Positions 1 to 7,114 of a DNA stretch of 11,780 nt are shown piece by piece. The stretch's first letter is position 1; every line of letters starts with the position of its first letter. The DNA is taken from contig DMZI01000008.1 of the NCBI GenBank assembly GCA_003485325.1, forward strand, positions 1-11,780. The letters are read 5' to 3'. Origin of the DNA: Desulfotomaculum sp. Lineage in GTDB: Bacteria > Bacillota > Desulfotomaculia > Desulfotomaculales > Nap2-2B. The position numbers and the translations under genes were made by a program. Under the pieces are notes generated by a model. That model had not been told where the DNA came from. It saw only the letters and a program-made list of their open reading frames with translations, and did no database searches.

Positions 1-44
1 GATATTTGAGCCTTTTTAAGCGCAAAACTTCCGATTGAACCCTT

Positions 45-125
45 CAAGAACCGTCCCCATGCTTCCCAAGAACCGTCCCCATGCTTCCCCCATGCTTCCA
101 TGCTTCCCCATGCTTTCATGCTTCC
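45..125. repeat. Short tandem repeat tract
   Basis: Two perfect head-to-tail copies of a 22-bp unit lie at 45-66 and 67-88. Each begins CAAGAACCGTCCCC and ends ATGCTTCC. The 3' part of the unit then continues alone: ATGCTTYC octamers recur at 92-99, 100-107, 110-117 and 118-125. On the minus strand the unit reads GGAAGCATGGGGACGGTTCTTG. From memory, GGGGACGGTTCTT-type motifs occur at the ends of REP-like elements linked to IS200-like (Y1) transposases in Clostridia, but no transposase gene is visible here. The tract lies just downstream of the TPR gene stop, where a terminator would otherwise be expected. Confidence 0.85.
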
Positions 126-138
126 AGCGGCAGGGATG

Positions 139-1023
139 TCATTTCCGGGTAAGTTCGATCAGTTTTTTAATATTTTGGTCGAGGGACTCCATCTGCCAGT
201 CCGGTGTATTTATTTTACTGAATAATTCCTTTGATTTCCGGAAGTTATCTAAAGCGCTTTGATTATTGTTATCCATCGCGTGGATATACGCTATGTTGCT
301 GTACTGCATGGCCATCCCCCAGATATCGCCGAGTTTACTGTAAAGAGCCATTGATTCATCGTAAAATTTAAGGGCTTGCTCACTTTCCTGCCTGTCCCGG
401 TAGGTGCTGCCGATGTTCATTAACTGGGCTGCAATTGCCGTCTGATCGCCCAGTTCTTTAAAAATTTCCAGGGCTTTGGCAAAGTAGCCTTCCGCCTGGA
501 TGCTCCTGTTCATCCGGGCGAGAATAAGACCCATGTTGTTCAACTGGCTGGCGACGCCTCTTTTGTAGCCTGCCTCTTTGTATTTTAAAAGAGCCTGCCC
601 GAAGTACTTCAAGGCATATTCCGCTTCCCCCAGATCCTGGTGGACTGTTCCGATGCTGCATAACTGATCGGCCTCGTCCCTGATATGCCCGGTTTCTCTA
701 AAAATCGCCAGCGCATCCAGGTAGTATTCCAGGGCGGCTTGAGGATCATTTCTGGCGCTTTCCACAAAGCCCAGGTTGCCAAGGAAAGTTCCTTCAAACC
801 ACCTGTCTTTTTCATCCCTGGCCAGTTCCAGGCCCAGAAAGAAGGCCTCCTCGGCCTCATCCAACTGCATAAGAGAGAAAAAAGAGTTGCCCTGGTTAAG
901 GTAAGCCGGCAGGGTGGGGCATTCTGCTATGGAAAGCGAATAAATCCTGGCCGCTTCCACAAATTTTTCGTCTTTGAATAACCCTTCCGCTTCCTCAAAT
1001 AATTTTTGCGCTTCCGGGTTCAT
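139..1023 (-). CDS. Tetratricopeptide (TPR) repeat protein
   Basis: This encodes a 294-residue soluble protein made almost entirely of TPR helices, a scaffold for protein-protein contacts. At least five units keep an exact 40-residue register: the core motifs LGNLG, LCSIG, LNNMG, LMNIG and YSNIA start at residues 81, 121, 161, 201 and 241. Each is followed by an AL-x-Y/F-F/Y-x-x-(A/S)L/M type helix. Two less regular units cover about 3-70. A 40-residue period is seen in the kinesin-light-chain/Rap-like TPR class rather than the classic 34-residue TPR. No signal peptide, membrane helix or enzymatic domain is visible. I chose ATG at 1023 because AAGGGGG lies 6 nt upstream; a longer TTG-started frame reaches 1062 but would contain that ribosome binding site. 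The gene appears to be monocistronic. Its partner and role cannot be told from the sequence. Confidence 0.85.
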   Translation of the reverse strand: MNPEAQKLFEEAEGLFKDEKFVEAARIYSLSIAECPTLPAYLNQGNSFFSLMQLDEAEEAFFLGLELARDEKDRWFEGTFLGNLGFVESARNDPQAALEYYLDALAIFRETGHIRDEADQLCSIGTVHQDLGEAEYALKYFGQALLKYKEAGYKRGVASQLNNMGLILARMNRSIQAEGYFAKALEIFKELGDQTAIAAQLMNIGSTYRDRQESEQALKFYDESMALYSKLGDIWGMAMQYSNIAYIHAMDNNNQSALDNFRKSKELFSKINTPDWQMESLDQNIKKLIELTRK

Positions 1024-1249
1024 ATTAATCCCCCTTAGAATAAACAATATACTAGAAAACAATGCCGCTTAAGCGAGGCCGGCTATAAGTATGAAAATCT
1101 ATCAACAGAGGGAGGTCAATGCCTTAAGTTGATTTTGAGCCTCATTCAATAAACGAATGAACCCTATTAATTAAAGGGCGTCGTTGTTCACAGGTGAGCG
1201 ATATTGCGGAGTGCTGCTGCAGCGCCCGGTGAAGCTTCGGTTACTTAGA

Positions 1250-1463
1250 CCGCGGTGCGAAACCAGCGACACAGTCAAGGTTTCATGAAAAGACTTTGTG
1301 ATGTCGGGAATTTAATGTACGGTTTATTTCGTGCCTGCCTTGCCGCCTTTGCAGCGCCGCCTAATCCTGTCCGAAGCGAACCGTTGGCGTTGTCGGCACG
1401 GAGCACCTGAGCGAACCGTGACAACTACGGCCTGAGGTGAACATGAGCACGTAGGCAGTTGAC
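1250..1463 (+). ncRNA. Candidate structured RNA element, copy 1 (unassigned family)
   Basis: This region is related to 9967-10087. Shared blocks, in the same order, are GAAACCAGCG (1259-1268), GCCGCCTTTGCAG (1342-1354), GTCCGAA-x-CGA (1369-1379) and TGTCGGCA (1391-1398). A stem of GCAGCGCC (1351-1358) with GGCGTTGT (1386-1393) forms 8 pairs including two G-U, and the second copy keeps a stem in the same place with different bases. Further local hairpins are CGACA/TGTCG (1267-1271 with 1302-1306) enclosing CAGTC/GAC-TT-TG, and CACGG/CCGTG (1397-1401 with 1416-1420). A CTACG/CGTAG pairing (1425-1429 with 1450-1454) follows. Compared with copy 2 it carries about 70 extra nt between the first two blocks. 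The strand of transcription is uncertain; plus would place it upstream of the CvpA gene. I cannot match it to a known riboswitch class. Confidence 0.4.
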
Positions 1464-1510
1464 CTTCTTAATGCCAGTTAATTTTCAGGATGGACTTTTT
1501 ACACTTATAT

Positions 1511-1540
1511 TTATGAAAAAAGTTACTTTCATGGTAAAAT
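1511..1540 (+). promoter_or_regulatory. Weak promoter candidate upstream of the CvpA-like gene
   Basis: A TAAAAT hexamer at 1535-1540 could be a -10 element. The only -35 candidate at suitable spacing is TTATGA at 1511-1516, with an 18-nt spacer, which fits the consensus poorly. The surrounding 1500-1560 stretch is AT-rich. The promoter for the 1640-3964 unit must lie somewhere in this area or upstream of the structured element, but this placement is tentative. Confidence 0.22.
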
Positions 1541-1639
1541 GTTTTTTGTAGACTGTCAATAGCATAGGTCAGCAGCTTGGCGGACGCATTGCCTTTCCTC
1601 TTTAAAGTTTAAAAGTTTGGAGAAGGATGTGATCGAAAG

Positions 1640-2299
1640 GTGAACTGGATTGATGTAACTATACTTGTGATCATCGGATGGTTTGCCTGGCGGGGTCTGA
1701 CAACAGGTTTGCTAAAGGGAATAGCCAGATTGGCGGGGATTTTTTTAGGAATCGTCTTCGCAATGAAATATGATAGCCAACTGGCCGATCTTGCCGGCAG
1801 CAAATGGCATCTTGCGGAGAAGTTAAGCAAATACTTATCTTTTTCTTCAGCTTTGTGGAATGATTCGATGTCCTGGTGGTCGTCGAGGGGGATCCCTTTG
1901 CCAGGCGGGGAACAAGTCCAAAATATCTTGTCCACGCGTTTGTTGGAAATGTTTGCATTTATCTTGATCTTTCTGGTCGTTTACCGGTTGACTTGTTTTG
2001 CAGGATCTCTATTGTCCCAGGTTGCCAGAATGGCCTTTCTGGGCCCTGTTGACCGTTTGGGGGGGTTGGCGCTGGGTTTTGTAAACGGGCTGGTAATTGT
2101 GCTGATTATGGTAGCTTTACTGCTGCCCCTGCAGATACCGGTATCTATGTTGAACGGGGGGCAAACGGACAACTGGTTTACCTGTTCTATTCAGCGCTCG
2201 GTAATAATCCCTAAATGCCAGCAGATTTTAACCCCGTTTGAGGGGAAGTTTACCAACTCAATACCAAATAATATATTGCCTTTCAAAAAAATCATTTAA
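1640..2299 (+). CDS. CvpA-family integral membrane protein
   Basis: This 219-residue membrane protein fits the CvpA (colicin V production) family. The N-terminus MNWIDVTILVIIGWFAWRG, followed by a basic GLLKG turn, is the family hallmark. Hydrophobic segments lie at about 5-19, 25-43, 102-123 and 141-164, with a polar loop at 45-100 and a polar C-terminal tail after 170. CvpA proteins sit in the cytoplasmic membrane; their biochemical function is poorly defined (colicin export in E. coli, envelope-related roles elsewhere). The length is slightly above the common 160-200. The start is GTG at 1640; the best ribosome binding site, GGAGAAGG at 1619-1626, is 13 nt away, which is rather long, but ATG 1627 and GTG 1629 run straight into stops. 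The M18 aminopeptidase gene begins 25 bp after the stop, so they are probably co-transcribed. Confidence 0.85.
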   Translation: MNWIDVTILVIIGWFAWRGLTTGLLKGIARLAGIFLGIVFAMKYDSQLADLAGSKWHLAEKLSKYLSFSSALWNDSMSWWSSRGIPLPGGEQVQNILSTRLLEMFAFILIFLVVYRLTCFAGSLLSQVARMAFLGPVDRLGGLALGFVNGLVIVLIMVALLLPLQIPVSMLNGGQTDNWFTCSIQRSVIIPKCQQILTPFEGKFTNSIPNNILPFKKII

Positions 2300-2324
2300 C
2301 TTAAGGAAAGGGTGAATCGCTTAC

Positions 2325-3728
2325 ATGGAAGATAAGGTCCGGAGCAAGGGAGAATCATATGAGAGCAAGCACGTCTGGGATTGCCTGGACGAGGCCGCCC
2401 GTCAGGATGTTATGGAATTCTGTGAAAAATACCGGGAGTTTTTAAATGCGGCCAAAACAGAGCGCGAGTCAGTTGATGTAATAACAACCAGGGCGGAAAT
2501 AGGCGGTTTTACTCCCTTGACAGAACAGATACGCCTTGTTCCAGGAAGCCGGGTGTATTCAGCACGGCATGGCAAAGTTATGGCGATGGCGGTTATCGGC
2601 AGCGAGCCCCTGGAAAAAGGGCTGAATGTCATTGGCTCACATATTGACGCCCCCCGGCTGGATCTCAAGCCCCTTCCCCTCTACCAGGAAGCCGGCCTTG
2701 CCCTGTTTAAGACGCATTACTACGGGGGGATTAAGAAATACCAGTGGGTAAGTATTCCCCTGTCCCTGTACGGAGTTGTCTTCACGAAAGAAGGAAAGGC
2801 CGTCCGGATAGCTATCGGCAATAATGATCACGATCCGGTATTCACTATCGCCGACCTGCTGCCCCACCTGGCCAAGGATCAAATGGAAAAGAAAATGAAA
2901 GAGGCGGTAAGCGGAGAGGCTCTGAATGTGCTTGTCGGGGGCAATCCGGTGGAAAACCGTGAAGTAAAGGAAAGACTGAAGCAGGCTGTGCTGGATCAGC
3001 TGAATGTGAGATACGGATTGATCGAAGAGGATTTTATCAGCGCGGAACTTGAGGTGGCGCCCGCCTTTCCGGCAAGGGACGTCGGTTTTGACCGCAGTAT
3101 GATCGGGGGCTACGGCCAGGACGACCGGGTGTGCGCTTTTACAAGCCTGCAGGCGATTCTGGAGTTGGATTCCGTCGGCCGCACAGCCGTCGCCCTCTTC
3201 GCGGATAAGGAAGAGATCGGCAGCGTGGGCAATACCGGAATGCAGTCCGTCTTTTTAACCAATTTCATTGCTGAACTGGCCGGCTGTTTGCTTCCCCAGT
3301 ATAGCGAGCTGACCGTGCGCCGCATCCTGGCCAATTCCAGGGCCCTGTCGGCCGACGTAACCGCCGGCGCGAACCCCAGTTATACCGAAGTGATGGATAA
3401 ACATAATTCCATGCTGCTGGGCCACGGGACTGCTTTTCATAAATACGGCGGCGGCGGCGGAAAAAGGAGTTCCAGTGACGCAAATGCGGAGTTTGTCTCT
3501 TTTGTTAGGCAGCTTTTTAACAAAGAAGGTGTCGTCTGGCAGACCGGAGAGTTGGGAAAAGTAGATCAGGGCGGCGGGGGGACGATTGCCTACCTGCTGG
3601 CGCAGTACGGTATGGATGTGCTGGACTGCGGCGTGCCGCTGCTGGGCATGCATTCACCGTTCGAAGTGGCCCATAAAGGGGACATTTACATGACCTACAA
3701 GGGTTACAAGGCTTTCTTCAAGGCGTAG
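2325..3728 (+). CDS. apeA: M18-family zinc aminopeptidase (aminopeptidase 1 type)
   Basis: This 467-residue protein is a member of peptidase family M18, cytosolic dinuclear-zinc enzymes that remove N-terminal residues (often acidic or neutral) from peptides and usually form large oligomers. Visible metal and catalytic motifs in order are IGSHIDAPRLDLKP (metal His106, then Asp108), the GQDDRVCAF stretch (Asp266/267), DKEEIGS (Glu296/297), LSADVTAG (Asp344) and GMHSPFE (His443). The segment GGIKKYQWVSIPL (135-146) fits the longer aminopeptidase-1 (ApeA) branch, and the length agrees; the symbol is by resemblance. All key residues appear intact. ATG 2325 is preceded by AAAGGGTG about 10 nt upstream. 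The gene lies between the CvpA-like gene and the DUF951 gene, 29 bp before the latter. A 12-bp perfect palindrome (GAAGAATTCTTC, 3729-3740) follows the stop; it has no loop or T-run and is not a terminator. Confidence 0.93.
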   Translation: MEDKVRSKGESYESKHVWDCLDEAARQDVMEFCEKYREFLNAAKTERESVDVITTRAEIGGFTPLTEQIRLVPGSRVYSARHGKVMAMAVIGSEPLEKGLNVIGSHIDAPRLDLKPLPLYQEAGLALFKTHYYGGIKKYQWVSIPLSLYGVVFTKEGKAVRIAIGNNDHDPVFTIADLLPHLAKDQMEKKMKEAVSGEALNVLVGGNPVENREVKERLKQAVLDQLNVRYGLIEEDFISAELEVAPAFPARDVGFDRSMIGGYGQDDRVCAFTSLQAILELDSVGRTAVALFADKEEIGSVGNTGMQSVFLTNFIAELAGCLLPQYSELTVRRILANSRALSADVTAGANPSYTEVMDKHNSMLLGHGTAFHKYGGGGGKRSSSDANAEFVSFVRQLFNKEGVVWQTGELGKVDQGGGGTIAYLLAQYGMDVLDCGVPLLGMHSPFEVAHKGDIYMTYKGYKAFFKA

Positions 3729-3757
3729 GAAGAATTCTTCGCAGTGGGGTGGTGGAG

Positions 3758-3964
3758 ATGCCCGTGCTTGTTAAGTATAATATAGGTGACGTGGTCAGGA
3801 TGAGAAAAGTCCATCCCTGCGGCGGCGACCAGTGGGAAATAATGCGCACGGGTGTCGATTTTCGCGTAAGGTGCCTGAAATGCGGCCGCGTCATAATGCT
3901 GCCCAGGCCGAAATTTGAAAAGAGCGTCAGAAGTATTATAACGGTTAAAGCTGAGCAACTATAA
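3758..3964 (+). CDS. DUF951 small protein
   Basis: This 68-residue basic protein matches the DUF951 family: KYNIGDVVRMRKVHPCGGDQWEI... followed by CLKCGR and MLPRPKFEKSV. His19, Cys21, Cys39 and Cys42 (the HPCG and CxxC motifs) could bind a metal, but this is inference. The family is widespread in Firmicutes, without an established function; the lysine/arginine richness and compact beta-type pattern would fit nucleic-acid binding, again unproven. I chose ATG 3758, which has GTGGGGTG about 6-8 nt upstream; in-frame GTG codons at 3749 and 3752 are alternatives with poorer ribosome binding sites. It is probably the last gene of the CvpA-M18-DUF951 unit. Its stop overlaps the 3' end of argF on the opposite strand by 6 bp, with no terminator between them. 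Confidence 0.88.
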   Translation: MPVLVKYNIGDVVRMRKVHPCGGDQWEIMRTGVDFRVRCLKCGRVIMLPRPKFEKSVRSIITVKAEQL

Positions 3965-4894
3965 AAGCATTGCCAGAACTGCTTTTTGTGTATGGAGCCG
4001 GTTTTCCGCCTCGTCCCAGACCACGGAATGCGGCCCGTCAATTATTTCCGCCGCAACTTCCTTTCCCCGGTGCGCGGGCAGGCAGTGCAAAAAGATAAAA
4101 TCTTCTTTCGCATATTTTACCAGGGCATCGTTAACCTGGTAACCGGCAAATGCCCCGGATTTTTGGGCGGCAATGGATTCCTGCCCCATGCTGGCCCAAA
4201 CGTCCGTTACAATTACATCTGCATCTTTGACGGCTTCTGCAGGGTCTGTAAGGATATCGATCCTACTGTTTTTATTTTGTGCGTCCTGCCTGGCCAGTTC
4301 CACAATTTCCGGTTTCGGCCGGAAGTTTTCAGGTGAGGCCACGCTTATATTGACGCCTGTTTTGGCACAGCCGAAGAGCAAGCTGTGGCAGATGTTATTG
4401 CCGTCCCCAACGTAGGCCAGCTTCAGCCCTTCCAGGAATCCCTTCTTTTCTTGTATGGTCAGCAGGTCGGCGAGGATCTGGCAGGGATGGAGCAGATCCG
4501 TGAGCCCGTTGATCACGGGTATGTCCGCATACCTGGCAAATTCTTCTACATCCTCCTGGGCGAAGGTGCGGATCATAATTCCGTCCAGGTAGCGGGAAAG
4601 CGCCCTGGCGGTGTCGGCAATAGTTTCTCCCCGGCCAAGCTGGAGGTCGCCCGGGTTCAGGTGCAGGGCGTAGCCCTCGAGCTGGTACATGGCCACCTCA
4701 AAGGAGACCCGGGTCCGGGTGGAAGGCTTTTGAAAGATCATGCCGAGTGTTTTTCCGTGAAGGTAACTATGCGGCTCTCCCCTTTTCTGCCAGGATTTCA
4801 ACTCAACGGACAACTGCAGGATCGCGGTTATTTCTTCGGGTGTAAAGTCGTGCAGGCTGAGCAGGTCGCGGCCCTGAATTTTAAAAGTAGTCAT
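3959..4894 (-). CDS. argF: Ornithine carbamoyltransferase
   Basis: Transfers the carbamoyl group from carbamoyl phosphate to ornithine, giving citrulline in arginine synthesis. The 311-residue length is typical. Signature motifs are present: STRTR (58-62, carbamoyl phosphate binding), HPCQ (136-139), DVWASMGQE (231-239, ornithine loop) and HCLPAHRG (270-277, with the catalytic Cys271). The ATG at 4894 has GGGGGA 8 nt upstream. It is the last gene of the operon, 73 bp after argD; this is the widest gap in the operon. In Bacillus subtilis carAB stands between argD and argF, but here the two genes are adjacent. The C-terminus runs into the convergent DUF951 gene with a 6-bp overlap. ArgF is favoured over a catabolic ArcB because it is embedded in the biosynthetic operon. 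Confidence 0.97.
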   Translation of the reverse strand: MTTFKIQGRDLLSLHDFTPEEITAILQLSVELKSWQKRGEPHSYLHGKTLGMIFQKPSTRTRVSFEVAMYQLEGYALHLNPGDLQLGRGETIADTARALSRYLDGIMIRTFAQEDVEEFARYADIPVINGLTDLLHPCQILADLLTIQEKKGFLEGLKLAYVGDGNNICHSLLFGCAKTGVNISVASPENFRPKPEIVELARQDAQNKNSRIDILTDPAEAVKDADVIVTDVWASMGQESIAAQKSGAFAGYQVNDALVKYAKEDFIFLHCLPAHRGKEVAAEIIDGPHSVVWDEAENRLHTQKAVLAMLL

Positions 4895-4967
4895 TCAATA
4901 CATCCCCCATTAAATGTTTATGAAGATGAGACTCTTAAAGAAACCGTTATAAATAAAGTATGTGCGC

Positions 4968-6179
4968 TCATTTACCGGCAGTTTTCTTTAGAACGCTGCC
5001 CAGTATGCCGACCGCCTCGTCAACGTCGGACCCGTTGATTATAAGCGGGGGCAGAAAACGCAGTATGTGACCATCAATGCAATTAATTAAAAGACCGTTT
5101 TCCTGGCACATGGCAACAACTTCCTGACCGTCTGCGGAACCTGGAGTCAGATCTGCCCCCAGCATCAGGCCCAGGCCGCGTACCTCGGTGATCAAGGGGA
5201 ACTGATCAGAAAGCGCCTCTAACCGGGCTTTAAAATAGCCTCCTACACGGGCGGCGTTCTCCATAATGTTGTGATCAAGGACAAATTGCATGGCTGCCAG
5301 GGCAGCCATGCAGGCCAGCGGGTTTCCGCCGAAAGTTGAAGCATGATTGCCGGGTGAAAAAGCGCCGGCAACCTCTTCCGTGGCGATCATTGCCCCGATC
5401 GGGAACCCCCCGCCCAAAGATTTGGCGAGAGTGCATATGTCGGGTTCAATTCCATAATGCTGATAGGCAAAAAAGGCGCCGGTACGTCCGAGTCCGCACT
5501 GTACTTCATCGAAGATAAGAAGAAGCCCGTGCCTTTTGCAGAGTTCTTTGACACCTTTCAAGTATTCCTGCTTTGCCTCGTAAATACCGCCCTCACCCTG
5601 GACTGGTTCGAGCAGGACCGCGCAGGTATTTTCGTCAATGGAACTCTCAAGCGCAGCAAGGTCATTGAAAGGGACATATTTGAAACCGCCCGGCAGGGGG
5701 TCGAAATCTTTCTGGTATTTGGCCTGACCCGTTGCCGCAAGGGCGGCCAGAGTACGTCCGTGAAAAGATTTAAAAGCGGTAATAATCCCGTATTTTTGGG
5801 AGCCGCGGTTTAACCTGGCGTATTTGCGGGCGAGTTTGATTGCCCCCTCGTTGGCCTCGGCTCCGCTGTTGCAGAAAAAGACCCGGTCTCCAAAGGAGTT
5901 CTCCGCCAGCAGTTTGGCCAGCTTAGCCTGCGGTTCAATATAATAAAGATTGGAAACGTGCATCAGCTTCGAGGCCTGCTCGGCGATTGCCTTGACTACC
6001 GCCGGGTGACAGTGGCCGAGAGAACAAACCGCCAGCCCGGCCAGAAAATCAAGGTACTCTTTGCCCTGGGCGTCCCAGATGCGTGCCCCGGTACCTTTAA
6101 CAGGGGTCAGGGGCAGACGGCCATACGTTTTCATGACATATTTATCGCTAAGCTCAATTATTTCCTCGTTGGTCAACAA
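4968..6179 (-). CDS. argD: Acetylornithine aminotransferase
   Basis: PLP-dependent class-III aminotransferase that converts N-acetylglutamate semialdehyde to N2-acetylornithine with glutamate as amino donor. With the TTG start at 6179 the protein has 403 residues, beginning MLTNEEIIELSDKYVMKTYG, the usual ArgD N-terminus. Motifs are CNSGAEANE (103-111, phosphate binding), FKSFHGRTL (136-144), FDEVQCG (223-229, Asp224 to the pyridine nitrogen), TLAKSLGGG with the Schiff-base Lys253, STFGGNPL (281-288) and LRFLPPL with Arg374 for the substrate carboxylate. An in-frame TTG at 6203 would add 8 residues but lies upstream of the AAGGAG (6186-6191), which is 6 nt from TTG 6179; TTG 6176 is also possible. 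The start is 13 bp after the argB stop, so the coupling is tight. Some ArgD enzymes also act in lysine synthesis, which cannot be judged here. Confidence 0.96.
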   Translation of the reverse strand: MLTNEEIIELSDKYVMKTYGRLPLTPVKGTGARIWDAQGKEYLDFLAGLAVCSLGHCHPAVVKAIAEQASKLMHVSNLYYIEPQAKLAKLLAENSFGDRVFFCNSGAEANEGAIKLARKYARLNRGSQKYGIITAFKSFHGRTLAALAATGQAKYQKDFDPLPGGFKYVPFNDLAALESSIDENTCAVLLEPVQGEGGIYEAKQEYLKGVKELCKRHGLLLIFDEVQCGLGRTGAFFAYQHYGIEPDICTLAKSLGGGFPIGAMIATEEVAGAFSPGNHASTFGGNPLACMAALAAMQFVLDHNIMENAARVGGYFKARLEALSDQFPLITEVRGLGLMLGADLTPGSADGQEVVAMCQENGLLINCIDGHILRFLPPLIINGSDVDEAVGILGSVLKKTAGK

Positions 6180-6185
6180 ATAACA

Positions 6186-6191
6186 CTCCTT
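6186..6191 (-). promoter_or_regulatory. Ribosome binding site that fixes the argD start
   Basis: The minus strand reads AAGGAG, one nucleotide past the argB stop codon, then TGTTAT and TTG. The 6-nt spacing selects TTG 6179 as the argD start. The longer TTG-6203 frame would translate through this site. Confidence 0.8.
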
Positions 6192-6192
6192 T

Positions 6193-7086
6193 TTATTGGA
6201 CAACCATGGTTCCGATTCCTCTGTCCGTAAATACTTCCAGAAGGATTGAGTGGGCTACCCGCCCGTCGAGTATATGGGTTGTTTCCACCCCTCCTGCGAG
6301 TGCGCTGATGCAGCATTCCACCTTCGGGATCATGCCTTTATCGATTATTCCCTCTTCAATAAGCCCTGGAATTGCGCCGGTTTCAATTACGGAGATGAGG
6401 GAGTCCTTGTCGTTGAGGTCTCTCAAGACGCCCTCCACATCGGTTAAGATGACCAGTTTTTCAGCCTTTAAGGCTACGGCCAGTTCACCGGCGGCATGGT
6501 CGGCATTGAGATTGTAGCTTTCCCCGTCCGCCCCGACAGCTACTGGGGCAACCACCGGGATATAGCTTTCCGTAATTAGTGTATTGATAATCCTGGGGTT
6601 TACCGTGGTTATTTCCCCGACTAGGCCGATATCAACAGCAGCTGTGCTGCCGTCTGGTTTTTTCACCTGGCCTGGCTTTCGCCTAGCCTGAAAGAGATCG
6701 GCGTCCTTACCGGACAGGCCGACGGCTTTCCCCCCGAAGCTGTTGATCATGGAAACAACTTCCTTGTTAATCTTTCCGACAAGAGTCATCTCAACAACTT
6801 CCATGGTCTCGTCATCTGTAATCCTCAGGCCGTTTAAGAAGGTGGATTTAATATCCAGCCTTTTTAACATGTTGCTTATTTCAGGTCCGCCGCCGTGGAC
6901 AATCACCGGGTTGATGCCCACATACTTCATCAGGACCACGTCAGTGAGCACAGCTTTTTTCAACTCGTTGTCGGTCATGGCGTGACCGCCGTATTTAATT
7001 ACCACTGTTTTGCCGTAAAATTTTTTTATATAGGGCAAAGCTTCAACTAAAATAGCAGCTTTTTCGCCCGGACTGATCTTGGACAC
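6193..7086 (-). CDS. argB: N-acetylglutamate kinase
   Basis: Amino acid kinase family enzyme that phosphorylates N-acetylglutamate, the usual controlled step when the acetyl group is recycled by ArgJ. The 297-residue chain shows VVIKYGGHAM (28-37, Lys31 in phosphoryl transfer), VHGGGPEI (63-70), GLRITDDETM (86-95), NLNADHAAGELA (192-203) and GMIPK (251-255). Relative to the arginine-insensitive E. coli enzyme (about 258 residues) it has an N-terminal extension, EKAAILVEALPYIKKFYGK, and the C-terminal motif GRVAHSILLEVFTDRGIGT. Both are features of arginine-inhibited hexameric kinases, so feedback inhibition by arginine is likely (inference from family knowledge). The GTG start at 7086 has GGGAGG 9 nt upstream. 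It begins 28 bp after argJ. Confidence 0.97.
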   Translation of the reverse strand: MSKISPGEKAAILVEALPYIKKFYGKTVVIKYGGHAMTDNELKKAVLTDVVLMKYVGINPVIVHGGGPEISNMLKRLDIKSTFLNGLRITDDETMEVVEMTLVGKINKEVVSMINSFGGKAVGLSGKDADLFQARRKPGQVKKPDGSTAAVDIGLVGEITTVNPRIINTLITESYIPVVAPVAVGADGESYNLNADHAAGELAVALKAEKLVILTDVEGVLRDLNDKDSLISVIETGAIPGLIEEGIIDKGMIPKVECCISALAGGVETTHILDGRVAHSILLEVFTDRGIGTMVVQ

Positions 7087-7114
7087 TCTTTTAAGCCTCC
7101 CTGGAACAATAAAA

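Larger units (their letters stand above)
1024..1639. other. Long intergenic region between divergent genes
   Basis: This 616-bp stretch separates the minus-strand TPR gene from the plus-strand CvpA-like gene. I find no convincing protein-coding frame and no tRNA or rRNA. It contains two small inverted repeats (TCATTC/GAATGA at 1142-1160 and CCCT/AGGG at 1162-1178), the candidate structured RNA element (about 1250-1463), and an AT-rich promoter-like stretch at about 1500-1560. The TPR gene must be started from the left part; a TATATT hexamer on the minus strand at about 1048-1053 is a weak -10 candidate. Confidence 0.7.

Noticed and set aside
35..262. 75-residue open frame reading through the tandem repeats
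   Set aside because: Its N-terminal half is translated repeat (HASPMLP, MLPCFPM), the rest is antisense to the TPR gene, and no proper ribosome binding site precedes it.
1250..1463. Group II intron fragment (GTGCG start-like sequence and hairpins)
   Set aside because: No domain V-like hairpin with the AGC triad and GAAA loop, and no reverse transcriptase frame nearby.
1200..1560. CRISPR array or defence island signals
   Set aside because: No regularly spaced direct repeats and no cas or defence genes anywhere in the window.
3729..3740. 12-bp perfect palindrome GAAGAATTCTTC after the M18 gene
   Set aside because: No loop and no following T-run, so not a terminator; it is short enough to be chance in the 29-bp gap before the DUF951 gene.
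4385..5038. 217-residue open frame on the plus strand
   Set aside because: It lies antisense to argF and argD, whose conserved motifs are complete; no ribosome binding site or recognisable family.
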